DNA from: Stramenopiles sp. TOSAG23-2
Lineage: Eukaryota > Sar
Reading direction: 5' to 3'
Assembly (NCBI GenBank): GCA_900128395.1
Contig: LT649565.1
Coordinates: forward strand, 1-20,088
DNA length: 20,088 bases
The notes beneath the pieces are model-generated. The model was not told the origin of the DNA, made no database searches, and saw nothing but the letters and a program-made list of their open reading frames with translations. Positions 1 through 9,213 of the stretch are shown here, piece by piece (position 1 is the first letter of the stretch; each line of letters begins with the position of its first letter). Both the position numbers and the translations under genes were made by a program.

Positions 1-55
1 TATTAACCGCTAATATCCTGATGGACAACTGACAACTGAACAACAAAAATAGTCT
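1..55 (+). repeat. Left arm of a 55-bp perfect inverted repeat
   Basis: These 55 bases are the exact reverse complement of 9479-9533. The match stops at base 56 (G here, where the partner would require A). The arm begins at the first base of the window, so the true repeat could extend further left. No ORF is associated with it. Confidence 0.95.
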
Positions 56-182
56 GTCGTCTGTGTCTATCTGTCGCCTCCTGTGTTTCTCTCATCTACA
101 TTTGCTTTATTACATTAATTACTTTGTGTATTTTTTGTTAATATATACCATATATAAAAGAAATTATTGATAATATATATAT

Positions 183-1046
183 ATGAATATATTGTATTTT
201 ATTATTATTATACCAATTGCAATATTATTATATCATAATAAGAATCAACAAGACGAAAAAATGAATTCATTGCGTAAACATATATTATTAGGAAATGGAA
301 AGAGAAAAGCAGTATTGATAGGAGCAACTGGAGCGACAGGATCCCAAGTATTGAAGATATTATTAAATTCTCCGGAGTGGGGACGTGTTACAACGTTTGG
401 CAGAAGAGAATTACCAAAAACGAACAACAAAGATGGTAAAGTTGATAGTACTGAGGATACTTCAAAATTACAACATCATATTGTAAATTTTGCGGAACTA
501 AATGAAAATGATGATAAAATTGTATCATTGTTTAAAGATCATGATGTTGTATTTAACTGTATTGGAACGACAAGGGGGCAAGCTGGTGGCGCCGATCCAT
601 TTTATAAAATTGAAGTGGAATATACACAAAAAATTGCAACAATTGCATCTAAAGCTGGAATAAAACAGTTTAGTGTTGTCAGTGCCCAAGGAGCCAATCC
701 AAATCAATATTATGTAAAATGGATACATCCATTATTATATATGTATACATTAGGCATGAAAGAAGAAGTAGTTAAAAACGTAACACCACCATTTCAACGT
801 ATATCAATATTTCGACCTGGTATGTTAAATCGATTAAAAAAAGATCGTACAGCTGAAATAATTATTAATCGTGTCTTTGGTGGTTTAAGGGTAGATGCTT
901 TAGCAAAATGCATTGTAAAAGATGCAGAAAGTGATAAACATGGTAGTAGTAATGGTGTTGATGATGATAATAATAATACAGTAGTAATAGAAGAACCAAT
1001 TATTTATGAAGGTAATGATGTTATTTTATCACAAAGTCAATTGTAA
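183..1046 (+). CDS. HTATIP2: TIP30/HTATIP2-like NAD(P)-binding Rossmann protein (atypical SDR)
   Basis: The 287-residue protein has a clear NAD(P)-binding Rossmann fold: beta strand KAVLIGATGATGS with glycines G47, G50 and G53, then a GRREL segment (73-77) after the second strand. Further family features follow in the expected order: NCIGTTRGQAG (125-135), FSVVSAQGAN (163-172) and FRPGML (210-215). This is the layout of HTATIP2/TIP30, an atypical short-chain dehydrogenase linked in animals to nuclear import and endocytic trafficking; its natural substrate is uncertain. Residues 1-17 are strongly hydrophobic, suggesting a membrane anchor or signal. A second Met at residue 27 (nt 261) could start a soluble version matching the usual length, and I cannot choose between them. 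The tail after residue 248 is Asp/Asn-rich and not conserved. The expected YxxxK is altered (Y188...M192-K193). The ATG lies in an AT-rich leader and the stop is TAA. The family call is firm; enzymatic activity is unproven. Confidence 0.85.
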   Translation: MNILYFIIIIPIAILLYHNKNQQDEKMNSLRKHILLGNGKRKAVLIGATGATGSQVLKILLNSPEWGRVTTFGRRELPKTNNKDGKVDSTEDTSKLQHHIVNFAELNENDDKIVSLFKDHDVVFNCIGTTRGQAGGADPFYKIEVEYTQKIATIASKAGIKQFSVVSAQGANPNQYYVKWIHPLLYMYTLGMKEEVVKNVTPPFQRISIFRPGMLNRLKKDRTAEIIINRVFGGLRVDALAKCIVKDAESDKHGSSNGVDDDNNNTVVIEEPIIYEGNDVILSQSQL

Positions 1047-2069
1047 AAAAAAAAGCAAAAAAACAACAAAAAGTTTATTTATAGAAAGCAACGGGCTTGT
1101 ATAGCTTGCCTGGCTTGCCCAGCTTGCCCACACCAGCACAGCTTGCCTGGCTTGCTGGGCTTTCCAGCTTGCCCTAAGGCTTGCCCTGGGCTTGCTGGGC
1201 TTGCCCAAGGCAGAGTTTTAAATGATGCTCGTGATGCCGATGGATTTTGCCTTAAAAAAATCAATAACATTTCAGGAATTTTCATCATCTAAAAATAATC
1301 ATCAAGTACACATAGTAAAATTAGTTTCTAATTACTTATTATCGGATATTATTATTACTATCCCACTCTAAATAGTCAGTTTAGTACGGTAAAACCTAAG
1401 AGTCTATAATAGGTATATTTTTTGTAATCTAATTTCTATAGTTGAAAGTCGCTCGTGCTCGTTATTGGAAGTCTTTTTTCTTCTGAATCTTGCACTCTAA
1501 CTCTGCCCGAAAATGGCTAAAAAAATGTAACTTCGTGGAAAGTGGAAGCGTCACCATTAAGAACTGACATTCCACAAGCTAGCAATGAATGATCGTTAGT
1601 TTCCATAGAATTCTTTTCCAAAAATTCCTAATGCTATTTCCATATTATATGAAATAGAATTGCAAATCCTGATGACTCATTGGACTGCACAGCACCAAAC
1701 AAAATAAAAAATCGTGCCGTGTTAGCGTGTAGGACAGAACATAAGCTACCTATCAAAAGTATACAACAAATGATGATAGTATACAACAAATGGTGCAAAA
1801 TATAATGGAATATTATTGTTGAACCTGAACTTTAAAAAAAAAAATTTAATGGATGTTGAAGAAGAAAAAATTTATACTATTGTTAGGGATGTTAGAATAC
1901 GAATTGCTCCATCACTTTTTGTGAAGTGAAGTTTGGATAAAATGGATGATATATATATGTGATGGTATATACATAGACTCTAACTCACAGTAAGAAGAGT
2001 AGAGTGGTGATACAGAAATATATATATTAGTTACAACAACAACAACATTCTTATATATATATACATATC
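1047..2069. other. Intergenic region between the TIP30-like gene and gene 2
   Basis: This is about 1 kb without a convincing gene. It holds the GC-rich 9-bp repeat island (about 1090-1213), a 20-bp-period direct repeat (two 15-bp copies at 1758-1772 and 1778-1792) and a 26-codon ATG ORF at 1849-1929. AT repeats and a (CAA)n stretch (2033-2046) lie just upstream of the gene 2 start and probably form its leader. Confidence 0.7.
1090..1213. repeat. GC-rich tandem repeat, about 9-bp units of GCTTGCCNN
   Basis: About eleven imperfect units of GCTTGCCTG, GCTTGCCCA or GCTTGCTGG lie head to tail, with occasional 8-11 base units and one 10-base interruption (about 1130-1140). The block is visibly GC-rich within a roughly 30% GC background. 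The ORF read through it on the minus strand (Gln/Ala/Gly-rich) is a by-product of the repeat. A weaker, AT-shifted relative occurs at 15416-15473. Confidence 0.85.
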
Positions 2070-3012
2070 ATGGAAGCTCTTACATCAGGTTCGTATTCCG
2101 ATACATCGACGGCAAGTTATGCGTCAGATCATGAACAACAGAAAGTTTTATTATCAACACTTCCAAAGAAGCCCATCAAAATTGTTAAAGCGGCTTCAAA
2201 CTCGGCTTACTTGTTACCACCAACCTCGTTAATAAGTGTACCACTACCATCGCCATCTATAGCTAAATTGAAATCCTTAACAAAAGGCGAGTTGCGCAAA
2301 GGCAAATGGAGTAAAGAAGAAGAAGAGTATACACAAGTAATTATCAATGCTTTTCAAATAGGTAAGTAGGATTATCATGTTTATATATCCTTTCACTACA
2401 CACATTTAGACCTTGAATATACACCAAAAAACACCACTATATACCAAAAAAATAATGTTTCAGTTCAACATTAAACGACAAATATATATATATCCTGTAT
2501 ACATTGCAATATATAATAATTTTCACCCAGGCATATATCACTAACATTATATATCAATCTATCTTTACAATATTATAGGATTGTTGCCACCAGTATGGTC
2601 AGTAGTACGTGGAACCACGTTACGTGTATTTCTTGCAGAAAGATTAAATTGTGACGCTATGCGCATAACTAAAAAATTTGCAGGTGAGGAAGCTATAGGA
2701 AAACAAGTATATCGCCCTAGGCCGTATGACATAGATTCGCCTACATGTTTGAAATTGAGCAAAGAGATTGCACGTTTAGAAAAATCGTTTTTAGTAAAAC
2801 TGGAGCAAGTTTTAGAACGCAGGGCGCAAAGAAAAGCACGAACCTCAAAGAAACGTAGCATTAGTTCATCAAATGGTACTTTTGAACATGTATCAAATCA
2901 CAAAAAAACGAAGAAACAACATAGTCATAAACCAAGTTCAGGGAAAACTCAATCATCAACTCTTGATGAGACATCATTATTTTTGAGTTTCATTGAAGGT
3001 TTACAAAAATAA
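2070..3012 (+). CDS. Two-exon nuclear-type protein with stramenopile RKGKW/GTTLR/ITKKF block
   Basis: Exon 1 is 2070-2361 and exon 2 is 2579-3012, giving 241 residues. The join creates a Gly codon (G plus GA) and makes one continuous conserved block, residues about 72-140: KGELRKGKW, an acidic EEEEY helix, INAFQIGLLPP, GTTLRVFLAERLNCD, MRITKKFAG and IGKQVY. I recognise this block from many hypothetical proteins of diatoms and other stramenopiles, where it looks like a Myb-like or DNA-binding helical module; no biochemical function is known to me. The N-terminal 70 residues are Ser/Pro-rich and disordered. Residues after about 150 form a basic helix (KLEQVLERRAQRKAR) and then a Lys/Ser/His-rich, possibly nuclear-targeting tail. 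The start ATGG has good context and follows an AT-rich leader. Without splicing, exon 1 would terminate two codons into the intron. Confidence 0.85.
2362..2578 (+). other. Spliceosomal intron of gene 2 (217 bp)
   Basis: The donor is G|GTAAGT at 2361/2362 and the acceptor is TATAG|GA at 2578/2579. A CTAAC branch-like site lies at 2541-2545, 33 bases from the acceptor. Removal restores the conserved reading QIG-LLPP. The intron is phase 1, longer than the minimal introns of many protists, and more AT-rich than the exons. It is the only intron I can support in the window. Confidence 0.9.
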
Positions 3013-4416
3013 ATTGAATATTTGTATATGTAATTTGTACATGTGCTGAAGAATAATACGTATATATACACAAAATAATTGTAGTATGAAGCTTTGTTAC
3101 ACCTTTTTGTTGAACATTGAAGAAGAAGAATGTTTCGTTTTTTTTTTTATTTGCATGTTATCAACCAATGACTTCCAACGAAACATCAACAACGACAACA
3201 AAATTAAAATACATTTTATTATTGATACATATTATTCTATGCACGGATTTTGAACTGTTTAATATAGTGCAAAGATAAACACATTGTGAAAATGATCTCG
3301 CCAAGAAACATCAAATGCTAAAAAGGAACCAAACATGCGAACGTGCGAACGGCAATGATGTAAAACATTTTTTTCTTGCAAACGACACCGGACGACATTT
3401 TTACAATTACTCGGTACGTGTGTGTGTAAAATATTAAAAAAAAAATTATAACTAAAAAATCATTTTTTTGTTTATAGACTTCTATAGACTTTTCCCTTTT
3501 TTTAAACAAATCAATACTATTTATGTCGTAAGTTTTCCTTCATTAATACCTTAATTTGATTTAAAATTTAAAAATTAAAAAAAAATTCCGAAAAAGTTGA
3601 AAGAAATCCCAATTTAAATTTACTTTAGCGCTGAAAACCAATGGCACGCTCAATGATCTAAATATTATTTCTGGTTAATATATAGTGGTCCGGTGGTTCC
3701 AGATTTTCCATCAGTCTTTCAAAATGTTTTGCACCTAGGGATGAAAATTAGTAGTCTAATAGATATTTAAGTAGTAATCACACCGAATAGATGGCAAGTT
3801 GTACCATATGGCACACGAAGTTTCAAAAAAAGTGGATTTCCTGGATTTCATGCATATTTCATATTTCATAACCTTTGTTAATTTAAGTACATATTTTAGT
3901 ACAGTATACTAATTTATGTATATTTGATAGGGAGATATTGTGGTTGATCGGACACACAGCCACATTAGAGCGCGTGTACACAGACTTTTCTATTTTTCAT
4001 TGCATAAATCTAGAAATATATTATAGTCGACTATATCCGCAATATGATATAACACATTTAAACGATACATAATATAAAAGTAAGTTTGTTTTTCTATAGT
4101 ATATTTCCATTTTAAAAAAAAAGGCAGCGGCACGTCTTCTGGAATATCGAAATACCATTGCAAAAAAAAGGCTGAAAAGGCAGAAGTAGTAAAACTAATA
4201 ATATTGTGTTTAAGTTTAATCCCTTCTGGCACTCCAGCACTCAGCAGCACTGTATTTAACTATATATTATAATATGTTGTTAGTGCGTTACTATTTTTTA
4301 CTGTATTGTGATTATTCCAGATTTTTTTACTTATTACTATTATTATAATTTTTTTTTTATCATAATACTATAGCAACAGGTGCTTAGTATATACATATAA
4401 ATATGTATTTATCTTA
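3013..4416. other. Intergenic region, 1.4 kb, no supported gene
   Basis: This is AT-rich with homopolymer runs, a 14-bp palindrome (4022-4035, TATAGTCGACTATA) and a short tandem TATAGACTT pair near 3475. A minus-strand open frame at 3990-4250 has no ATG near its start and resembles no family I know. I see no tRNA or other RNA gene. Confidence 0.6.
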
Positions 4417-6417
4417 ATGAAAAAGTGCATAAACATAGTTTATGATAAATATCAATATTTGCACGACAGTCCCCTCGCACTATTATCACACTTACGCCAT
4501 ACAATGTCTAACTCAATAATAATTCCTTCAATAAAACCAACATCTTCCTTTAGTTTACAATCAGTTGATGAAGATGACGAACTCGAATTGGGTGATAGAA
4601 ATAGTGGCTTAATTACTGCATATTATGAAGATATAAATACTAGTAATACAAAAATGTCCAAAGCAATGGTCAAAGCACATCATATAAAACATAGAGCAAA
4701 CAAAAATCAAAGTGGTCCTTTCTCTAATAATCATGTTGGAAATCATCGGAATCATAAAAATAGTAAACACATAGGAGGAAGGAAGCATATCCGTGGTGAA
4801 AGGTCTTCTAGACATCGTCATAATATTACAACAAATAAACCATTAAATAACTCTACTAGTGGGGAGATACTTTCACCTACTATAGACTCTAACAATAGTA
4901 ACATGCAAATGGAAATATCCTATTCAAACATCAGCAAAAACGCTTTGGCACAACGTTATGAATCAAAAATGCAGAAAAGAGATGACATGGTAGAATCACA
5001 GACAATAGATAAATTAAATAATACAACTAGCCAACTGCAACAATATAATGCAACGGAAAGAATGCACTTAAACTCTAAAATTAAAATGATGTTGCGAAAA
5101 CATAGGCAAAATAAAGATACAGGTGAAAACGATGAGCATGAGCCGTTAACATTATCAGAGATTGAACAAATGGTTCCGCCATCAATTTTAGTAGTTTTTC
5201 TATCGTCATACTTTGTACAAGTGCCAACAACTATCCAAGTCATAGGTGCATATAGCGAACGTTTATGGGGGCACAAGAAGAAAGTAAACACCACTCGGAT
5301 ACTTTGTAGTTTATCTGTGCGTTTTTCAACAGTAGCAGCAAAACGTGCTGGTGTCATTTGGGCAATTAATCAAATCGGTGCCATGGATAATATTACCAAT
5401 ACGCATAAAAAACGCTTAATTAAAAGTTGGAACAAAGCCATTGCTATTGCTGACCAAGCACAATTGGCGGAAGATAGAAAGATGGAGAAAATATATAGGG
5501 AAGAACTAGAACGTAAAAAAGAGCTACAAATAAAATTAAAAGAAGTGTTTGTTCAAGGTAGAGAAAATGAAGAAAAACGTTTGAAGACATTGGAAACTTA
5601 TTTGGTGAAATATCCTACAATTAATTTATCACGTAATAAAACAGTAAACACAATTATTCAAGAAGGTGATCGTAAAGAGGCAGAAGCAGAAAAACGGAAA
5701 CAACAACTTAAAGCAAAAATGTTGATGATAAAAATGTTTGGTCGCGATCCATCCAAAGACAAAGCAAATAAGCAATTAGATGATCAAGATAGCAATGCAT
5801 TACAAAAATTACGAAAATCAATATTATCTAGAAAAGTATTAGCAAATCTAAGCCGTGGAGGGAGATTGGGTGGGCGTACAAAAACTAGTATGGGCATTGA
5901 AAATGATAACACGCAAGATAATGATGATGATGATCCTGGTAGTGCATCAGCTGCTGCTGCATTTGGATTATTTGGTATTGTCAGTAAAAATATGAAAAAA
6001 ACTAAAAGTAACAAGCAAAATGTCGCTAGTATGTTTGGTTTTGGTGCATCGACAAGTACAAAAAATGGATTTTTAGCTGCAAACACCATAATCCATCGTG
6101 ATGACCATGGAAGTAATAATGCGAATAATAATGAAAGTCCATCGTCAGTATTTACAACACCAACTAAACAAAAAACAAATTTAAAAGGCCTTTTTGGTAG
6201 GATAAAAAACAGAACTAATAATGAAACAAAACAAGAAACAAAAACAAATGTATTGTTAACACCATCGCCACCAACATCACCAAATGATAAAGCCAATACA
6301 TTTCCACCACGTTCCAATCGCGTAGGATTAAGTCTGAAAAATAGTTTATCAAAATCAAAGAACGTACAAAAGAATATCGGTAAAAAAGTTGAAAATAATA
6401 GATTAACATCACCATGA
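4417..6417 (+). CDS. Hypothetical basic protein with a central coiled coil and low-complexity termini
   Basis: I do not recognise this 666-residue protein. Residues 1-240 are Ser/Asn/His/Lys-rich and probably disordered. Residues about 242-335 form the most structured part, with mixed helical sequence (EPLTLSEIEQMVPPS, then a hydrophobic stretch FLSSYFVQVPTTIQVIGAY, then TTRILCSLSVRFSTVAAKRAG). Residues about 342-435 are highly charged (Lys/Glu/Arg) and suggest a long helix or coiled coil. The C-terminal 200 residues are basic and low in complexity, with a poly-Ala run (about 512-516) leading into FGLFG and a second GLFG near 592. There is no signal peptide; the hydrophobic stretch is too short and mixed to be a convincing membrane segment. 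An alternative ATG at 4504 (residue 30, MSNS) is equally plausible as the start because the first 29 residues look unconserved. No introns are needed. A cytoskeletal or scaffold role would be a guess. Confidence 0.75.
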   Translation: MKKCINIVYDKYQYLHDSPLALLSHLRHTMSNSIIIPSIKPTSSFSLQSVDEDDELELGDRNSGLITAYYEDINTSNTKMSKAMVKAHHIKHRANKNQSGPFSNNHVGNHRNHKNSKHIGGRKHIRGERSSRHRHNITTNKPLNNSTSGEILSPTIDSNNSNMQMEISYSNISKNALAQRYESKMQKRDDMVESQTIDKLNNTTSQLQQYNATERMHLNSKIKMMLRKHRQNKDTGENDEHEPLTLSEIEQMVPPSILVVFLSSYFVQVPTTIQVIGAYSERLWGHKKKVNTTRILCSLSVRFSTVAAKRAGVIWAINQIGAMDNITNTHKKRLIKSWNKAIAIADQAQLAEDRKMEKIYREELERKKELQIKLKEVFVQGRENEEKRLKTLETYLVKYPTINLSRNKTVNTIIQEGDRKEAEAEKRKQQLKAKMLMIKMFGRDPSKDKANKQLDDQDSNALQKLRKSILSRKVLANLSRGGRLGGRTKTSMGIENDNTQDNDDDDPGSASAAAAFGLFGIVSKNMKKTKSNKQNVASMFGFGASTSTKNGFLAANTIIHRDDHGSNNANNNESPSSVFTTPTKQKTNLKGLFGRIKNRTNNETKQETKTNVLLTPSPPTSPNDKANTFPPRSNRVGLSLKNSLSKSKNVQKNIGKKVENNRLTSP

Positions 6418-6973
6418 AATTGAAAGAGAGAGGGAGGGATATATAGGTTCTTGACACAAAGTTTTTGAAAAAATTGTGCGTCGTGTTTAAATATATATTT
6501 TTTTAATATATATATATATATACGAGTCGTATATATTAAAATTTATTGATGTATCAGTATAAGAGGAGAGTAAATATTGGTTAAAATCTCAAGTTATATC
6601 ATTAATAGTTTTACTTCTCATGGAAAATAATATGCTCAATACTCAATCTCGAGAATAAATATTCTGTATCCTACTAATAGTGAAGCTCTAATGCACGTCT
6701 GCAAACTAATACTCCACAAGCACGAGTGGGTTTCTATCCTTCCTGCACTCGTTGAACGGGCTGGACGTCGGGTTCACTTGGAAACGACGAAGTTGTCAAA
6801 GTGAAAGATCCTGTTGTGAACAACAATCGATAACTATTTGGGTAAAGATCTTGAGAGATGAGTAAAATATATAAATCATACGGTTCGGTACGTATATGTA
6901 AAAGTACGCGTATGATACGCGTTATTTTACACAAGAGTGTAATTTTATATTTTAATCATGATTTTCATTTTTT
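6418..6973. other. Convergent 3' intergenic region
   Basis: This separates the 3' ends of the 4417-6417 gene (+) and the methyltransferase-like gene (-). An AT-rich dyad with 10-bp arms lies at 6516-6536 (arms 6516-6525 and 6527-6536) and may sit in the upstream gene's 3' UTR. A slightly GC-richer patch at 6720-6800 has a short CGAGTG/CACTCG inverted pair. No coding region is supported. Confidence 0.6.
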
Positions 6974-7960
6974 TTACAAATCTTTAAATACTCGCTCATA
7001 AACTTTTGCAACCTTGTTCAATGCAATTGATGAATGCTCTTCTGATGTTAATGTATCAGTATCATATATACCAATTAAAATTCTATTTTCTGGCGTTATT
7101 TTTTTATCTATCGTGCGTAATTTTGCAATAAATCCTTTTCTATTAGCTATCATTCCAAATCTAGTTGTATCTACGAATAATCCAAGTGGCACACCAAGTT
7201 CTTTTGCACTTTGTTTCATCGAACGGCCTTGCTTTGATATACTGCCATGACAACATCCACATACAGCAAATTCGACATTTGTAGATAAACATTCTTCTAT
7301 CATTTTATCCGTTAATGCATTACATACATGGCAACCAACACAGGCAACATCTTTTAAATGTGTCATATTTTCAGATTTTAAAATTTTAGATAACCAACCT
7401 ACTTTGCGTAAATCAATTTTGATATGGTTGACAACATCATTTTTTGTTTGTTTGCTATTCCTATTATCAGTATTTTTGTTTTTCGTTAGCGGTAACCATT
7501 TTTTTCGCAAAGAATAAAACGATTCTGGGCAATGTAAATCACCAATTAGAACTTTTACATCGTTCCTATTATGAACTTTAAACGCTAATCCCAAAGCCCC
7601 ATGGCCGCCACAGCAGTCAATAATCAGTTTTTTTTTTTTGAAAAAACGTTCCGTACGTGAAAAAAAAGCCAAACATTCTTTTATTTCTTTAGCTTTTGGT
7701 TTTGGTTTCTGTGCTTGTTTCCAAGCATTCCACATTGCCTTCCTTAAAATTGCACGTTTACTATTATTATTATTATTATTAATATTTATATTTTTGTCAC
7801 CATTTTTTTTTAAATGAAGTTTATGATTATCATTTGTTGAAGAAGATGATGTTGTTGAATTTGGTTTACATATTAGACTGTTAAGAAGATCATTGTTCTC
7901 TTCCTTCTTGAAAGAAATTCGTTGTTCTTTGATTTTATTTACTTGAATTAATGATGTCAT
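6974..7960 (-). CDS. SAM-dependent methyltransferase-like protein (Methyltransf_32/TRM13-type motifs)
   Basis: The protein has 328 residues. After a disordered, Asn-rich N-terminus (Asn run 59-66, encoded by an AAT microsatellite), a class I methyltransferase motif I is visible as LIIDCCGGHGALG (112-124), followed by strand VLIGD with acidic D141. Downstream, CVGCHVCNALTD (207-218) and VCGCCHGS (233-240) match the H.C..LTD and CCH signatures I associate with PF13679-like proteins, the group that includes TRM13 and METTL25 relatives; these act on tRNA or have unknown substrates. The cysteines and histidines (C210, H211, C213, C234, C236, C237, H238) could bind metal. No signal peptide is seen, so a cytosolic or nuclear location is likely. 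The ATG at 7960 is the first in frame, and the TAA stop is at 6976-6974. It is divergent from the ER protein gene, sharing a 320-bp upstream region. The methyltransferase fold is well supported; the substrate is unknown. Confidence 0.8.
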   Translation of the reverse strand: MTSLIQVNKIKEQRISFKKEENNDLLNSLICKPNSTTSSSSTNDNHKLHLKKNGDKNININNNNNNSKRAILRKAMWNAWKQAQKPKPKAKEIKECLAFFSRTERFFKKKKLIIDCCGGHGALGLAFKVHNRNDVKVLIGDLHCPESFYSLRKKWLPLTKNKNTDNRNSKQTKNDVVNHIKIDLRKVGWLSKILKSENMTHLKDVACVGCHVCNALTDKMIEECLSTNVEFAVCGCCHGSISKQGRSMKQSAKELGVPLGLFVDTTRFGMIANRKGFIAKLRTIDKKITPENRILIGIYDTDTLTSEEHSSIALNKVAKVYERVFKDL

Positions 7961-8280
7961 CCTTGAATAGTTTGATTTGTTGATCAGAATTGATAATATT
8001 TTTTTTTTCTTTTTCCTTTCTTTATCGTAATAATACTACCGATTACCAGAAGACAGATTCTAATTCTGGACTATATACTGACCGACAATATATATATATA
8101 TATATTAAATAAATATAGGATTAAAAAATACCATAGATATTAATATACACATATGTATATATGTATACACATTTGAAGAGAACGTTCACGGCATACATAT
8201 CATTGCGTACTTAATCCTAAACAAAGTAGAGAAACAACAATTGTAAGTGCGTGTGTTTTAAACGTATTGAAACATTAAAA
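7961..8280. promoter_or_regulatory. Bidirectional upstream region of two divergent genes
   Basis: The 320 bases between the divergent starts at 7960 (-) and 8281 (+) must hold both promoters. It contains (TA)n at about 8088-8104 and a partly palindromic TACACATATGTATATATGTATACAC stretch (8146-8170). I cannot identify a specific transcription-factor site. The role is inferred from position only. Confidence 0.5.
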
Positions 8281-9213
8281 ATGAAATATCGTTTCAATTT
8301 AAACGCTTTATTATTTATTTTAGTATCTTTCTCTTTTCATCATCATGTAAAGGTAAATGCATCTATGAAAACATTTAAAAAGGCATCGGAAGCGCGAATA
8401 TTTACAAAGAGCAACGATGTGACAGTTATCGGCGTTTTTGATGATTTAAAATCAAAGATGGCAAGTCATTACAAAAGTGCTGTTAAATTATGGACAAATT
8501 CAGGAGTGGAATTTGCTATTGCTACTGATAAAAGTAAATCATTTCGTGAAAAATTTGATGATGAAAGACTCCCTGCTATTTGGGCACAAGTTAATTTCAG
8601 AGAAGATGGTTCATTGAGGAGAGGAAGAAAACGAAGGGTTGGCTTCTTTTTAAATGGGAAATTTATGGAAAATATGGCAAAAGAGGAAATTATTCAAAAC
8701 ATTTTGATTTTCTTTTATAAGACTTTATTGCGCCCAGTGAATTTTTTTCCAAGTGAAACGGATGGCGCACAACGAATGCAAATGGCGATTTCTAGCAGAT
8801 TACCTAAATTATTCATTACACATAATTCAAAATTTAATGAAGAGGAAACAAAAGAATTATTAAAAATTAATTCACACTTTTCAGGGAAACTTCATATTAT
8901 TGCAATTAATGTTAATGATGTTACAGGTGCATCTGACAATTTAATCAAATCATTAAATATAAAAAAATCAACGAAATCAGGACGTAGTATTAGTTTATAC
9001 GATACTTTCGCAAATAATTTAATTGAATATCCAAGTGAATTTAAAGAAATTCCACATGTGGATTCAAATGTTGATGAAGATAAGCTTATAAAATATATTT
9101 ATCAAACAATAAATAAATATGATGATAAACAATTTAAACACGATATCGGAAAAAAAAAGAAGAAGAAGAAGAAGAAAAAGAAGAAAAAGAAGAAGAAGAA
9201 AGATGAGTTGTGA
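8281..9213 (+). CDS. ER-lumenal PDI-like (thioredoxin-fold) protein with poly-Lys and KDEL tail
   Basis: Starting at ATG 8281, the 310-residue protein has a typical signal peptide (MKYRFN, hydrophobic core LNALLFILVSFSF, predicted cleavage near VNA-S at about 26-27) and ends in KDEL (307-310), the ER retrieval signal. Codons upstream of 8281 stay open to 8251 but lack an ATG, so 8281 is the start. The body looks like two divergent thioredoxin-fold units resembling PDI b and b' domains: DVTVIGVFDD at about 36-45 with the FAIATDKS strand and GFFLNGKF, then KLFITHN, LHIIAINVND and a final helix (KLIKYIYQTI). There is no CXXC motif and in fact no cysteine at all, so it cannot be a thiol oxidoreductase. 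A chaperone, substrate-binding or partner role similar to ERp29 or PDI b domains is likely. Seventeen consecutive lysines (291-307) precede DEL, encoded by an AAG/AAA tract. Confidence 0.85.
   Translation: MKYRFNLNALLFILVSFSFHHHVKVNASMKTFKKASEARIFTKSNDVTVIGVFDDLKSKMASHYKSAVKLWTNSGVEFAIATDKSKSFREKFDDERLPAIWAQVNFREDGSLRRGRKRRVGFFLNGKFMENMAKEEIIQNILIFFYKTLLRPVNFFPSETDGAQRMQMAISSRLPKLFITHNSKFNEEETKELLKINSHFSGKLHIIAINVNDVTGASDNLIKSLNIKKSTKSGRSISLYDTFANNLIEYPSEFKEIPHVDSNVDEDKLIKYIYQTINKYDDKQFKHDIGKKKKKKKKKKKKKKKKKDEL
9151..9201 (+). repeat. AAG/AAA microsatellite encoding poly-lysine next to KDEL
   Basis: Seventeen lysine codons (mixed AAG and AAA) run without interruption up to GAT GAG TTG TGA. 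The last lysine codon also serves as the K of KDEL. A one-base slip here would remove the retrieval signal; three-base slips would not. Confidence 0.9.

Noticed and set aside
1079-1288. Minus-strand Gln/Ala/Gly peptide from the GC-rich island
   Set aside because: It is wholly produced by the 9-bp repeat, and its length is set by chance stops in flanking AT-rich sequence.
1441-1524. Possible copy of the 15565-15665 sequence (shared CTCTAACT and ATGGCTAAAAAA)
   Set aside because: The shared words are short, at different spacing, and one contains an A run. The similarity is too weak to call a repeat by eye.
3990-4250. Minus-strand open frame of 86 codons with several Trp and Phe
   Set aside because: There is no ATG near the start (first codon is GTG) and no family resemblance. 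I could not link it to a splice site, so it stays uncalled.
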